Of a DNA stretch of 64,000 nucleotides, positions 1-10,948 are shown one piece after another. Source of the stretch: Geomicrobium sp. JCM 19038. Its GTDB lineage: Bacteria > Bacillota > Bacilli > Bacillales > Marinococcaceae. The translations under genes were made by a program, and so were the position numbers. The notes below the pieces were generated by a model. The model was not told the DNA's origin. It did no database searches and was given only the letters and a program-made list of their open reading frames with translations. The stretch is taken from positions 1 through 64,000 of the forward strand of contig NZ_BAXA01000009.1 of assembly GCF_000698125.1 (NCBI RefSeq), written 5' to 3'. The stretch's first letter is position 1. Each line of letters starts with the position of its first letter.

Positions 1-1274
<1,274 letters not shown>

Positions 1275-1390
1275 CTATTTATAACTTTATAGATGGTGTA
1301 TGCAACGAGTGGAGAAAATGTTTTCTTGCTAATTTTCTAACAAAAGTTTAATCTGTAGACAAATGTTTAAAGAAGGGAGTGTTGTTCATA

Positions 1391-2494
1391 GTGAAAGAAA
1401 AAGAACGATTGGTTATCGATCAGATTAGAAGAAATCCGTATGTTACCCAAAATGAACTTGCGAATGAGTTGCAACTTTCTCGATCGGCGGTGGCAGGATA
1501 CATTTCTTCATTGATAAAAAAAGGCATCATCGTTGGAAGAGCGTATGTGTTGCCGGAAGAAGGTACAATTACTTGTATTGGAGGAGCGAATATCGATCGG
1601 AAAGCTTCGCTCAAAAGTAACTTTCAGAAAAATACATCTAATCCCGTTTCCACAACCCAAGCATTAGGCGGTGTGGCAAGAAATATTGCTGAATCATTAG
1701 GTCGTCTAAGCGTTCCTGTGACACTACTAACCGTTATCGGTGACGACCAAGAAGGCATTTGGCTATTAGACAAAACAACGCCTTATGTTGATACGAGTCA
1801 CGTGCTCAAGTTACCTGGTAAGAACACAGGAAGTTATACGGCAGTCTTAGACGACAGTGGTGATATGATCGTTGCATTTGCTGACATGGACATCTGTGAA
1901 GACGTTGAAGTGAACTTTGTTCGAGATAAGTGGAGTGTCATCCGTTCATCTAAGCACGTGTTGCTGGATACGAATTTTTCTACAGAAGTTATTGAGGAAA
2001 TTATTCGAAGCTGTAAAGAAGATCAAGTACCATTATGCATTGCACCAGTATCCGCACCAAAGATCAAGCAATTACCTGAAGATTTAAACGGTGTAACTTA
2101 TCTCGTATGCAATTATGGTGAAGCGATCGAATTAATCGGGCATAAAGGTGATGGTTACGAACAATTAGCCGATGGGATCTTAAACAAAGGTGTAGAAAAT
2201 GTCGTCATTACTGATGGGAAAAACGGAATCTATTATAAACAAAAGCAAGGGACCACCAACCATTTGGAAGCGGCAGAGGTTCATGTTACAGATGCGACAG
2301 GTGCAGGGGATGCGTTTGTAGCAGGATTGCTTTATGCATTAAATGAAGATAAAACGCTCGAAGAGGCTTGTCATGTTGGTATGAATTGTTCAGCGCTAAC
2401 GTTATCAACATATGAAACGGTATCCTCTCGATTGAATGTTACGAATCTTGTGAAACGAAAAATGAATCTAGTTGAGGAGTTGGAAATATTATGA
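1391..2494 (+). CDS. psuK: PfkB-family kinase with N-terminal HTH (pseudouridine kinase-like)
   Basis: Predicted to phosphorylate pseudouridine to pseudouridine 5'-phosphate, the first step of pseudouridine salvage. Residues 1-50 form a winged helix-turn-helix ([20 protein letters not shown]), a fusion known in some PfkB kinases. Residues about 55-345 are the ribokinase-like fold, with an early [14 protein letters not shown] and the PfkB signature DATGAGDAF near residue 301, whose Asp is the catalytic base. GTG 1391 is preferred to GTG 1379 because GGGAG lies about 12 nt upstream of the former and overlaps the latter. The stop overlaps the ATG of psuG (ATGA), which implies translational coupling, and that neighbour is the main reason for the substrate assignment. 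The HTH may let it regulate its own operon. Confidence 0.85.
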   Translation: MKEKERLVIDQIRRNPYVTQNELANELQLSRSAVAGYISSLIKKGIIVGRAYVLPEEGTITCIGGANIDRKASLKSNFQKNTSNPVSTTQALGGVARNIAESLGRLSVPVTLLTVIGDDQEGIWLLDKTTPYVDTSHVLKLPGKNTGSYTAVLDDSGDMIVAFADMDICEDVEVNFVRDKWSVIRSSKHVLLDTNFSTEVIEEIIRSCKEDQVPLCIAPVSAPKIKQLPEDLNGVTYLVCNYGEAIELIGHKGDGYEQLADGILNKGVENVVITDGKNGIYYKQKQGTTNHLEAAEVHVTDATGAGDAFVAGLLYALNEDKTLEEACHVGMNCSALTLSTYETVSSRLNVTNLVKRKMNLVEELEIL

Positions 2495-3434
2495 AAACAG
2501 CCATTGTCATATCAGCCGAAGTTAAGGAAGCATTGGAACAGGGTAAGCCAGTTGTTGCACTTGAATCAACGATTATTTCTCACGGCATGCCTTACCCTAA
2601 AAATGTCGAAACAGCATTGGAAGTAGAAGGACTCATTCGCGCTGAAGGCGCAGTTCCAGCTACAATTGCAATCATATCTGGAGAAATTCGTGTTGGGTTA
2701 TTGAAAGAAGATATTGAATTTTTAGGTAAGAGCAAAGAGATCGAGAAAGTAACGAGACGCGATCTTCCTTACGTCGTAGCACAGAAAAAACACGGTGCAA
2801 CGACTGTAGCAGGAACAATGATCTGTGCGAATTTAGCTGGAATTTCTGTGTTTGCAACTGGGGGAATTGGTGGCGTTCATCGCGGCGCAGAAGTCACGAT
2901 GGATGTTTCAGCTGATCTTGAGGAACTTGCCAAAACGAATGTCGCTGTCGTCTGTTCTGGCGCAAAGTCCATTCTTGATATCGGCTTAACACGTGAATAC
3001 TTAGAAACAAACGGAGTGCCAGTCATCGGTTTTAAGACGTCTGAATTGCCAGCATTTTATACGAGAACTAGTCCACACGCAGTTGATTACCGGATGGAAC
3101 ATACAGAAGAAGTTGCTCGATTTATGCACACTAAATGGACCTTGAGTTAAACGGTGGGGTTGTTGTTGCGAATCCAATTCCTGAACACGCAGCACTTTCA
3201 GAAGCCTATATAAGTCAAATTATCGAGCAAGCGTTAGAAGAAGCAAAAGCTCACGACATCCAAGGAAAAGATGTCACGCCGTATCTTTTAGATCGATTGA
3301 AGACGTTAACGGATGGGAAGAGTTTAGAAGCGAACATCGAACTCGTTAAACATAATGCAAAGGTGGCAGCACGTCTTGCCGTACATTACCAGGCAGAATC
3401 GATTGACAAGAAAGAAGTTACCCACGTATACTAA
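2491..3434 (+). CDS. psuG: Pseudouridine-5'-phosphate glycosidase (frameshifted)
   Basis: PsuG interconverts pseudouridine 5'-phosphate with uracil and ribose 5-phosphate, downstream of the kinase. Conserved family blocks are visible: [15 protein letters not shown] near the N-terminus, GEIRVGL, the lysine-containing [25 protein letters not shown], and the C-terminal [12 protein letters not shown]. The frame breaks at 3137-3138. Reading GGG in place of GG there gives KWDLELNGG, joins both halves and makes 314 residues, the usual PsuG length. A single-base homopolymer loss is therefore the simplest explanation. The gene overlaps psuK by 4 nt. Its last codons carry the promoter of the next transcription unit. 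Confidence 0.9.
3403..3432 (+). promoter_or_regulatory. SigA-type promoter for the ABC-F leader
   Basis: TTGACA at 3403-3408 and TATACT at 3427-3432 are separated by 18 bp. The -35 box is perfect and the -10 has one mismatch. The promoter lies inside the 3' end of psuG, with the -10 touching its stop codon, so the predicted start point is about 3439, just upstream of the leader peptide ribosome binding site. Confidence 0.7.
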
Positions 3435-3466
3435 GCCTAATTATGAAAAAGGAGGATGGTTATAGA

Positions 3467-3508
3467 ATGTTTTTACCTAGACTGCGTTTCCCGAATTTGA
3501 ACTCGTAA
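3467..3508 (+). CDS. Putative 13-residue leader peptide of the ABC-F gene
   Basis: A short open frame encodes MFLPRLRFPNLNS. It starts with ATG, and a strong AAAAAGGAGG lies 11 nt upstream. It begins about 28 nt after the predicted transcription start and ends shortly before two hairpins. Ribosome-protection ABC-F genes and other antibiotic-inducible resistance genes are commonly controlled by drug-stalled ribosomes on such peptides. The position and RBS are seen; the regulatory role is inferred. Confidence 0.55.
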   Translation: MFLPRLRFPNLNS

Positions 3509-3525
3509 TTGCATACGTTCAAAGG

Positions 3526-3616
3526 CTCTGCTTATGGCAGAGTACACGGGATAAGTCTGTCATTTTATAACATCTTCTACGTATGAGAAGGGCGGATTAT
3601 TTCTGCCCTTCTTTTT
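3526..3616 (+). terminator. Attenuator region: hairpin plus intrinsic terminator before ABC-F
   Basis: A first hairpin pairs CTCTGC (3526-3531) with GCAGAG (3537-3542). A second hairpin pairs AGAAGGGCGGA (3586-3596) with TCTGCCCTTCT (3602-3612) around a 5-nt loop and runs into T5, a classical terminator. It sits between the leader peptide and the ABC-F start at 3691, inside one transcription unit, which is why it is read as an attenuator. It could also simply end leader or psuG transcripts. Confidence 0.7.
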
Positions 3617-3690
3617 GTTATGGTTAAAAACTACAGGCTCTCCTCTTACTTTGCCTGAGCGGTGCAAAGATTAAGGGAGGAAGTTTTAAA

Positions 3691-5138
3691 ATGGAACAAG
3701 TTCAATTAGAAATGAATCAAGTTACACTCACATTTGGTGATCGCCAAGTGTTAGATATTGAAAGTTTACGAGTTCACCAATTGGACCGAATCGGTATTGT
3801 TGGCAAAAATGGTAGTGGGAAAAGTTCATTACTAAAATTACTTGAAGGCAGTTTAAGACCTACAACAGGTCACGTGAAAAAGCATATCGAATTCGGCTAT
3901 TATGAACAATTGTCAGCGCCTAAAGTAGATGTGCATCAATTAGATGGAGAATTAAGTAGTCGTTTAGCAGTGCCGATGGATGCTGGTGAACAGATGAGCG
4001 GAGGAGAAGAAACTCGCACGAAACTCGCCGCATTATTATCAACCTATTATGAAGGCATGCTTCTAGATGAACCGACAACGCATCTAGATCAAGCAGGGAT
4101 TGATTTTGTCATGGAGGAGCTTTCCTATTATTATGGAACACTCCTACTCATCAGCCATGACCGACGTGTTCTAGACGAACTCGTCACGAAAGTGTGGGAA
4201 ATTGACGATGGAAAGGTAACGGAATACGTTGGGAATTACAGTCAATATGTTGAGACAAAAGATGAAGAACGACAAAAGCAACGAGAAGAACATGACCATT
4301 ATGTAAAAGAACGAGATCGACTACACAAGGCGGTTGAAGATAAAAAGAAACACGCACAAAAAGTAGGGAAAGGTAGTAAAGGCCAGCCGAACGCGAATCG
4401 GATGTTCATGACAAAAGATAAAGGCACGTCTCAAAAAGGCATCATGAAATCAGCCAAAGCGATGGAACAACGTCTTGAACAGATGGAGAAGATCCAAGCT
4501 CCAGACATTATGCAACCCATCGTTTTTCATAAACCAAAAGCGTTAGAGCTTCATAATCGTATTCCGATCATGACTGATCGAGCAACAATTAAAATTGCCG
4601 ATCGTTTGCTCATTGAGAATGTGAGTCTGCAACTGCCATTAGGTAAGACGATTGCTTTTACAGGTCATAATGGTAGTGGTAAGTCGACGTTGCTTGATTA
4701 TATCGTGAACGGCCAAGAAGGGATTACAAGGTCACCAAAAGTAAAGTTTGGTGTGTTCAAGCAAAAGGACTTTCGGTTTACTAAAGAGATGTCTGTGTAT
4801 GGTTGGATGAAAGAACGTAGTGAACAATCAGAGAAGACGATTCGTGCTGTTCTATCTTCAATGCAGTTCTCCGGAAATGATTTAAAGAAATCAGTCCAGG
4901 ATTTAAGTGGTGGTGAAGCGATACGGCTTGTGCTAAGCCAGCTGTTTCTTGGAAATTATAATGTGTTAGTACTTGATGAACCTACGAACTTTTGGATATC
5001 CAAAGTGTCGAAGCGTTAGAGAGCGTGATTCAGGCATATGAAGGAACGATTCTTCTCGTTTCTCATGACCGAGAATTCATTCAAAGAGTTGGGGATGTTG
5101 AGTATAAGATCGTAAATCAAATGCTACAAGAACAATAA
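3691..5138 (+). CDS. ABC-F ribosome-protection ATPase (frameshifted near C-terminus)
   Basis: Two ABC domains without membrane segments mark an ABC-F protein that acts on the ribosome. Domain 1 has Walker A GKNGSGKSS near residue 39, signature MSGGEE and Walker B LLDEPTTHLD. A long charged linker (about residues 190-290, rich in K/E/H) follows, then domain 2 with GHNGSGKST, LSGGEA and VLDEPTNF. The frame breaks at the TTTT run 4990-4993. One added T gives DEPTNFLDIQSVEAL and carries the frame to the TAA at 5136, for 482 residues. The long interdomain linker and the leader/attenuator upstream point to an antibiotic-resistance type (Vga/VmlR/Msr-like) over a housekeeping EttA/Uup type. The drug class cannot be read from sequence. 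Confidence 0.85.
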
Positions 5139-5140
5139 GT

Positions 5141-5175
5141 AAAATGAGCCGCAATCTTTGATTGCGGCTCATTTT
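5141..5175. terminator. Bidirectional intrinsic terminator after ABC-F
   Basis: Near-perfect palindrome: AAAATGAGCCGCAATC pairs with GATTGCGGCTCATTTT around a short TTT loop, starting 3 nt after the ABC-F stop. Confidence 0.9.
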
Positions 5176-5225
5176 CTGTTCAGGCATGGTACCCTATAGG
5201 AAATCATTATGAGGGAGAATGACAG

Positions 5226-5864
5226 ATGACCATTCAATCGTTAGCTGTTGGGCGACCGCAATTGTTATCGTCAAAGCAAGATCGAACCATATCAACGGGA
5301 ATTAAGAAAACATCGATTAAAGAAGTGGAATTAGAGTACGCTGGTTTTCAACATGATGAAGTCGGAAATAAGAAGAATCACGGAGGAGTAGATCGAGCAG
5401 TCTGTTTTTATCCCTATGAACATTATGCGATGTGGGAACGTGAACACGGGGAGCGATTACCGTTCCCAGCATTCGGTGAGAACCTTACGGTTTCGACGAT
5501 GCTTGAATCAGACGTTTGTATTGGTGATGTTTATCAAATTGGTGAGGCAGTTGTAGAAATTAGTCAAGGCAGGGTTCCTTGTGCGACGATAAATCTTTAC
5601 ACGTCGTCTTCCCAGTTGCTCGCTCGATTTGTAGAAACGGGTTACACAGGGTATTTCGGAAGAGTGTTACAACGAGGGAAGGTTACTGACCAATCATGCA
5701 TTACTTTACTAAAAAGAGACCCATCTGACGTAAGTGTGCTACACGCGATCCAGACGTTATTTCTTGGGGAAGACGTGGCTGAAATGAGAAGAATTCAATC
5801 GATACCGAGTCTATCTGAGGAATGGAAGAATCGCTTTGAAAAAAAATTGGTGAAGAAGTCGTAA
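5226..5864 (+). CDS. MOSC-domain protein (YiiM/YflK type)
   Basis: MOSC domains use a conserved Cys to handle sulfur bound to the molybdenum cofactor, or act in detoxifying N-hydroxylated bases. The 212-residue protein has the typical DEVGNKKNHGGVDRAVCFYP block, FGENLTV, and the Cys-containing SQGRVPCAT, followed by a helical C-terminal 3-alpha extension as in YiiM. ATG 5226 follows a GAGGGAGAATGAC ribosome binding site. The gene stands alone between a terminator and the BCCT gene. No other molybdenum cofactor gene is nearby, so the substrate is unknown. Confidence 0.85.
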   Translation: MTIQSLAVGRPQLLSSKQDRTISTGIKKTSIKEVELEYAGFQHDEVGNKKNHGGVDRAVCFYPYEHYAMWEREHGERLPFPAFGENLTVSTMLESDVCIGDVYQIGEAVVEISQGRVPCATINLYTSSSQLLARFVETGYTGYFGRVLQRGKVTDQSCITLLKRDPSDVSVLHAIQTLFLGEDVAEMRRIQSIPSLSEEWKNRFEKKLVKKS

Positions 5865-5878
5865 CCCATGTCAATGCA

Positions 5879-5935
5879 ATGTTTACCATCTTGGTTAGTT
5901 TAGCTATTTTTGCGTACGCTAAGCGAAAGAGGTGA
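5879..5935 (+). CDS. Possible 18-residue hydrophobic peptide before the BCCT gene
   Basis: The frame encodes MFTILVSLAIFAYAKRKR, one hydrophobic stretch followed by a basic tail. Its TGA lies in the AGAGGTGA ribosome binding site of the transporter. There is no good ribosome binding site in front of its own ATG, so it may be an artefact or the tail of a longer frame. Small single-pass partners are known for some sodium symporters, but none is established for this family. Confidence 0.25.
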   Translation: MFTILVSLAIFAYAKRKR

Positions 5936-5940
5936 ATAAT

Positions 5941-7455
5941 GTGAAGCATTTACGGCTAGACTGGCCTGTCTTTTTGATTAGTGGGGGCGTGCTCTTAGCA
6001 TTTGTGATCGCTGCACTCATTAATGCAGAGGGTGTTAGCCAGTTTGTTGATGTTACGTTTGCATGGTCGTCAGAGTTTTTCGGCGCTTATTGGCAGATTC
6101 TCATGTTGCTAACGTTTCTGATTGCGATTTTTATGAGTGTGATGGATTTAGGAAAAGTTCGTCTCGGTGATCGTGATCATCCTGAGATCTCAACGTTTAA
6201 ATGGCTTGCAATGGTCATGACGACGTTGTTAGCGGGCGGAGGTGTGTTTTGGGCGGCGGCAGAACCAATGTATCATTACCTTGATACACCACCGTTATTT
6301 ACTACGAATGATGCTTCGGCATCGGCGTTACACGCAGGTCTCGCTCAAGGGTTTTTACATTGGGGTTTTCTTGCTTGGTCAATGATTGGGACATTAGGTG
6401 TCGTCGTTTTGATGTACGCAAAAGAAAAAGGTCTACCGCTAAAGCCACGAACGTTACTTTATCCAATCATGGGTGATAAAGTTATGCAAACAAATAGTGT
6501 AATTGGTGCCATTGCTGACATAACTTCAATCATTGCGGCTTGTGCTGGTACGATTGGTCCAATCGGTTTTTTAGGGCTTCAAGCAGGCTATGGATTGAGT
6601 TCAATCTTTGGGTTGCCTGATACGTTTGTTGTTCAAGTGAGTATGATTTTTGTGCTAGTTGGTATTGCAACGATCTCAGCGGCTACTGGAATTTACAAAG
6701 GCATTCAATGGTTAAGTCGTTTTAATATTGTATTTACCGTAGTATTGGCGATTTTTATATTATTGTTAGGACCTACAGGATTTATCTTTGATCATTTTAT
6801 TAGTGGATATGGGGCTTATTTGCAGAATTTCTTTTCAATGAGTTTATATCGAGGAGATGAGGCTTGGTTATCAGGTTGGACCATTTTCTTTTGGGGATGG
6901 TTTATTGGATACGGTCCGATTATGGCAGTATTCATTAGTCGAATTTCTGATGGTCGTTCAATTCGTGAGCTTTTTCTAAGCGTGGCATTTTTGGCACCGA
7001 TAGTAACCAACTTTTGGTTTACTGTTGTTGGTGGGACAGGCCTTTACTTTGAAACGCAAAACCCTGGATCTGTAAGTGATGTATTAAATGAAGGTGGGCT
7101 TCCTGCTTCCATTTTTGCGATTGTTCAACAATTACCTTTTGCATTTTGGTTCGCAATCGCTTTTATCATCGTTACTTGTGTGTTTGTTGCAACTACGGCA
7201 GATACGATTGCCTATACGATCTCCATGATTATTACTGGACAACATACACCACCAAGAAGTGTGCGGATGTTTTGGGCAATTATATTTGGTGCGGTAGCAG
7301 CTGTATTATTGTGGATCGGTCAAGGAACGGTGGATGCGTTACAATCCTTTATCGTCGTCACCGCCGTGCCCGTATCACTGCTTATGTTAACAACACTTTG
7401 GACGGCACCCCAAACGGCGAAAAAGTTACTAAAAGAGAAACACCGACGAATGTAG
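5941..7455 (+). CDS. BCCT-family glycine betaine/choline/carnitine transporter
   Basis: Secondary transporter of quaternary ammonium osmolytes, driven by sodium or protons. The 504-residue protein shows about 12 membrane segments. The BCCT signature region is visible: Trp-rich IFFWGWFIGYGP followed by FISRISDGRS, as is the GGVFWAAAEPMYHY segment in TM4. GTG 5941 is chosen because AGAGGTGA lies about 5-8 nt upstream; GTG 5932 lies inside that site. Closest in form to OpuD/BetL-type betaine carriers. Substrate cannot be fixed further. The C-terminal tail is short, so an osmosensory extension is not obvious. Confidence 0.9.
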   Translation: MKHLRLDWPVFLISGGVLLAFVIAALINAEGVSQFVDVTFAWSSEFFGAYWQILMLLTFLIAIFMSVMDLGKVRLGDRDHPEISTFKWLAMVMTTLLAGGGVFWAAAEPMYHYLDTPPLFTTNDASASALHAGLAQGFLHWGFLAWSMIGTLGVVVLMYAKEKGLPLKPRTLLYPIMGDKVMQTNSVIGAIADITSIIAACAGTIGPIGFLGLQAGYGLSSIFGLPDTFVVQVSMIFVLVGIATISAATGIYKGIQWLSRFNIVFTVVLAIFILLLGPTGFIFDHFISGYGAYLQNFFSMSLYRGDEAWLSGWTIFFWGWFIGYGPIMAVFISRISDGRSIRELFLSVAFLAPIVTNFWFTVVGGTGLYFETQNPGSVSDVLNEGGLPASIFAIVQQLPFAFWFAIAFIIVTCVFVATTADTIAYTISMIITGQHTPPRSVRMFWAIIFGAVAAVLLWIGQGTVDALQSFIVVTAVPVSLLMLTTLWTAPQTAKKLLKEKHRRM

Positions 7456-7459
7456 TGGA

Positions 7460-7494
7460 GGATGAAAGTACATACTTTGTACTTTCATCCTTTT
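7460..7494 (+). terminator. Terminator of the BCCT gene
   Basis: GGATGAAAGTACA (7460-7472) pairs perfectly with TGTACTTTCATCC (7478-7490) around a 5-nt loop and is followed by TTTT. Confidence 0.85.
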
Positions 7495-7594
7495 GTATGG
7501 TCAGGAGGAAAGTAATAGTTGCAAACAAGAACATATGCACATCCAAAATTAACAGAATAATGAGATGATAAAGACAAATAGGGAGGGTTGTCTA

Positions 7595-9359
7595 GTGAAA
7601 AAGTTTTATATGCTAGTTGGGGCAGCTGCATTTTTGAGCGCCCCTTCACTTACGGATGCACAAACGGAGCAAGTTCCTGAAGCGAATGATGAAGAGTCTC
7701 GAATACTCTATGTTGATTCAGAAGAATCATTGCAACAACATGCCCGAACATCGCGAGCGGATCATGAACGATTAGCCGAGCGTTTTCTTGTCGATCATGT
7801 TGAAACGTTCGGCATTGAAAATCCTAAAGATGAGTTAACGGTCGTAGATAAAACGACGGATGAATATGGAATGACACACATTACTTATCAACAGACAATG
7901 AACGGATTTCCTGTTGAAGGTCATAATTTAATCGTTCACTTTGACGCGAATGGAACGATTAGCAGTGTGAACGGAAACTATCATGATGGTAGTGTGCAGG
8001 CGGTTAAAAGCATTTCAATAGATGATAAAGAAGCTGTAGAAATAGCTAAGGATTATGTGAACGCCCCAAATCAGCTGGAGTATGAGCCAACCGCAGAACT
8101 TGTTATCTATCCGATGGGCGATGAAGCTGTAACCGTTCAAAAAGTAAACGTTAACTTTATGGGGAATGATCCAGGAACTGTTCGTTTTTATTGATGTTGC
8201 AAGTGGCGATGTTGTAGATGCATACAACACAATTGGGCATTTAGCAGAAGATGCAGGCTTAGATGAGGAACAAGTAGACATTGTCGCGCAACCATCACCA
8301 ACACTACTTGAAACGGCTGTGAACGCACAAGCTTTGCCAGAAGATATTGATCGCTCTGATTTTGGTCCGATGCACGGTTCTGGATTTGGGGTTCATGGAG
8401 ACTACCGAGTATTGAATTTGGTCTATAAAATTTCAGATATTCCTCAAGGAACATTTAAATTATTTGATTGGACAAGGCCAGACTTTGAAGGAATCTATAC
8501 GTATGATATGAAAAACCAATTCCAGTCTTCTTCATTTAGTCTACCAGGTGATCCGTTCACAAATAACACAGCTGGTTTTAATTCGACGTATGATGCGCCA
8601 GGAGTCGATGCCCATTATAACTCCACAAAAGTCTATGAGTACTTCCTTGAAGAACATGATCGAAATTCGCTGGATGACGAAGGGACAGCGCTCATCTCAT
8701 CAGCGAATTATGGAGACAATTTTAATAACGCGTTCTGGAACGGTCGTCAAATGGCTTATGGAAACGGTGATGGTCAACAATTTATTCCATTATCAGCAGG
8801 GTTAGACGTTGCTGCTCATGAAATCTCACACGGTGTGATTACGAACACAGCAGGTCTACTTTACCGCTTTGAGTCAGGTGCGGTAAATGAATCAATCGCT
8901 GATATTTTCGGGGTGCTCGTCGATACGTCTAGTTGGGACATCGGAGACAACATTATCGGTGAAGCGTGGTTAAATGAGGGAAGAACAGCGCTTCGTAGTC
9001 TTGAAGAACCTGGGAAGTTCCCAGTAAATGCGAATTACGTTGAGTATGGGGATGGTAGTGGTGTGTTTCCAGCACATATGGACGAGTTTTATGATATGCC
9101 TTTGAATGTTGATAACGGAGGCGTTCATGTAAACTCATCGATTATTAACCATGCGGCATATTTAATTGGAGATGAAGTAGGAAGAGAGGCACTTGGCAAC
9201 ATCGTCTATCGAGCGTTAACGGTATACTTAACTCCAATCTCGAACTTCTCAGACACTCGTTTTGCATTTATCCAATCGGCAATTGATATTTACGGTGAAG
9301 GCAGTGATGAAGTCGATGCGACGGTTGACGCGTTTGATGGCGTAGGGATTTATGAATAG
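7595..9359 (+). CDS. Secreted thermolysin-like neutral metalloprotease, M4 (frameshifted in propeptide)
   Basis: Zinc endopeptidase made as a prepropeptide and secreted. Signal peptide at residues 1-25 (MKKFYMLVGAAAFLSAPSL), FTP/PepSY propeptide to about residue 210, then the mature enzyme with HEISH, the third zinc ligand in ESIADIFGV, and GGVHVNSSIINHAAYLI near the active-site His. GTG 7595 follows GGGAGG by 8 nt. The frame shifts near 8176-8180. Adding one A and one G there gives PGNWFVFID, the expected propeptide motif, and a length of 588 residues. The mature part is rich in Asp/Glu/Asn, fitting an enzyme for salty or alkaline medium. Confidence 0.9.
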
Positions 9360-9366
9360 AATTGAT

Positions 9367-9405
9367 CAACAGCTCCCTCTATATGAGGGAGCTGTTGGGT
9401 CTTTT
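9367..9405 (+). terminator. Terminator of the M4 protease gene
   Basis: CAACAGCTCCCTC (9367-9379) pairs with GAGGGAGCTGTTG (9385-9397), followed after a few bases by TTTT. Confidence 0.8.
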
Positions 9406-9521
9406 AAACGTCTTAATTACTTAACAATGAAGGTGCTGTGGTGTTGTATGCTGGAATTTTAGCATAGGTTGAAGAAATTTCATTAAGATCCCGATATACA
9501 TCACTGTGAATGCATAATGGG

Positions 9522-10784
9522 TTAGAAACCTAGCGTACGTTCGGATTCATCCCACCATTCACCCCGTTCGCTTTTTCGTTTTTCTTTTTTGATCGTTTCA
9601 ATCGTTTGCTTTATGTTTAGTGTTCCTTCATTGTGCCACTCAATGGCGGAACTCATGAACAGTTCTTTAATTTGTGCAAATGAGAAACCATCCGTTAATA
9701 AAGTAACCTGGTTCACGTCAATGCTTTTGTCTAACATTGGGAATCCAATTTGTTGAATGTATTGCTTTCGTAACGCTTCTGGAGGGGCAGTGATTTCATA
9801 TCCACGATCAAAGCGGCCAGCACGATTAACAAGGCCAGGATCAATCTTTTCAGGATAATTTGTAGTGCCGATCAGGAAAATCCCTTCCTTAGATGTAGCC
9901 CCATCTAATGTATTGAGAAAATAAGAACGAGTATGGTCTGGCAGTGAGTCAATGTCTTCAATAACGAGAATCATCGGAGCTAACTTCTGTGCAGTTTCAA
10001 ACACTTCTTGTATGGAATCACTTGAAGTAAACTCGGTAATTTGCCAGTAGGCTACAGGCGCATCAACACTATTGGCAATCGACTTCACGAGAGTGGTTTT
10101 TCCGTTTCCAGGCGGTCCATACAACAAAATGCCTCGTTTATAAGGAACGTTGTATGTCTCAAAAAACGATCGATCCGCTTGGAAAAACTGATCAAGAGAG
10201 CGATAGATCTCTCGTTTAATGGAGTTTTCCAAAATCACTTCATCTCGAGTTACATCTTTTGAGATGGCTTGATATTCTTGTGATAAACCTTCATCACTAT
10301 CTTTTAGTAAGAGAATTTCATGTTTACTTTTGTTCCACATTCTTTCGCGAACCGTTGTTAGAAATGCAGACATTGCCTCCTGACTACTTGCAAAGACCGC
10401 ATGCATATAGAAAACAGAAGCTTCACTGAAAATTGGAATTTGCGCAAAAGCAACCCCGGAGCTATGATAAGCAAACACTTGATTCGCATAGGCGCGATGT
10501 ACGCGGTACTTAGGAATTTGCGCACCTTCTTCATACTCAAACGTATACTCACCAAGGTGTTCAAAAATTTGTGCAACATGCGTGAGTTCATCGCTTTCAC
10601 TTTTGACATCTTCTTCAAAGATTGTCCATAGATCAAAAATATGTTCATCAACTTGAAACGCTGAGTAACGCGTTTCAAACGTTTCTTCTAACGTGTTAGT
10701 AATTGTTGATAATAATTTAGCAAGAGGAGCATAGCCGTTTACTTCTGTATTATGCTCATCCACATAGGGATAAATCGTCTTCAT
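9522..10784 (-). CDS. Stand-alone AAA+ ATPase (BCS1/CDC48-like)
   Basis: 420 residues with a single AAA module in the C-terminal half. Walker A GPPGNGKTT, Walker B MILVIEDID, sensor 1 IGTTNYPEKID and arginine-finger region NRAGRFDRG are all present. The N-terminal 200 residues are not recognised; they probably bind the substrate or a partner. No protease, membrane segment or dedicated partner gene lies next to it. Such single AAA proteins occur in many Bacillaceae without an assigned function. Remodelling of an unknown protein target is inferred from family only. Confidence 0.8.
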   Translation of the reverse strand: MKTIYPYVDEHNTEVNGYAPLAKLLSTITNTLEETFETRYSAFQVDEHIFDLWTIFEEDVKSESDELTHVAQIFEHLGEYTFEYEEGAQIPKYRVHRAYANQVFAYHSSGVAFAQIPIFSEASVFYMHAVFASSQEAMSAFLTTVRERMWNKSKHEILLLKDSDEGLSQEYQAISKDVTRDEVILENSIKREIYRSLDQFFQADRSFFETYNVPYKRGILLYGPPGNGKTTLVKSIANSVDAPVAYWQITEFTSSDSIQEVFETAQKLAPMILVIEDIDSLPDHTRSYFLNTLDGATSKEGIFLIGTTNYPEKIDPGLVNRAGRFDRGYEITAPPEALRKQYIQQIGFPMLDKSIDVNQVTLLTDGFSFAQIKELFMSSAIEWHNEGTLNIKQTIETIKKEKRKSERGEWWDESERTLGF

Positions 10785-10948
10785 TTTTTTCTTGTTTTCC
10801 TTCCATAATCTATGATTATAAAGCTTATTTATTTTATATAGAAAAGACAGAAAAGTCTAGTTCCTTAATAAAAAGATAATAAAACAGAATATTTGATATA
10901 ATGTAGGTGTATTTAAATCTGCTACATAGAGGGGGAGTAGGTCTATTC

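Noticed and set aside
3131-3150. psuG break considered as programmed ribosomal frameshift
   Set aside because: No slippery heptamer or downstream structure; the same kind of single-base loss recurs in unrelated genes, so a sequence-level cause is more likely.
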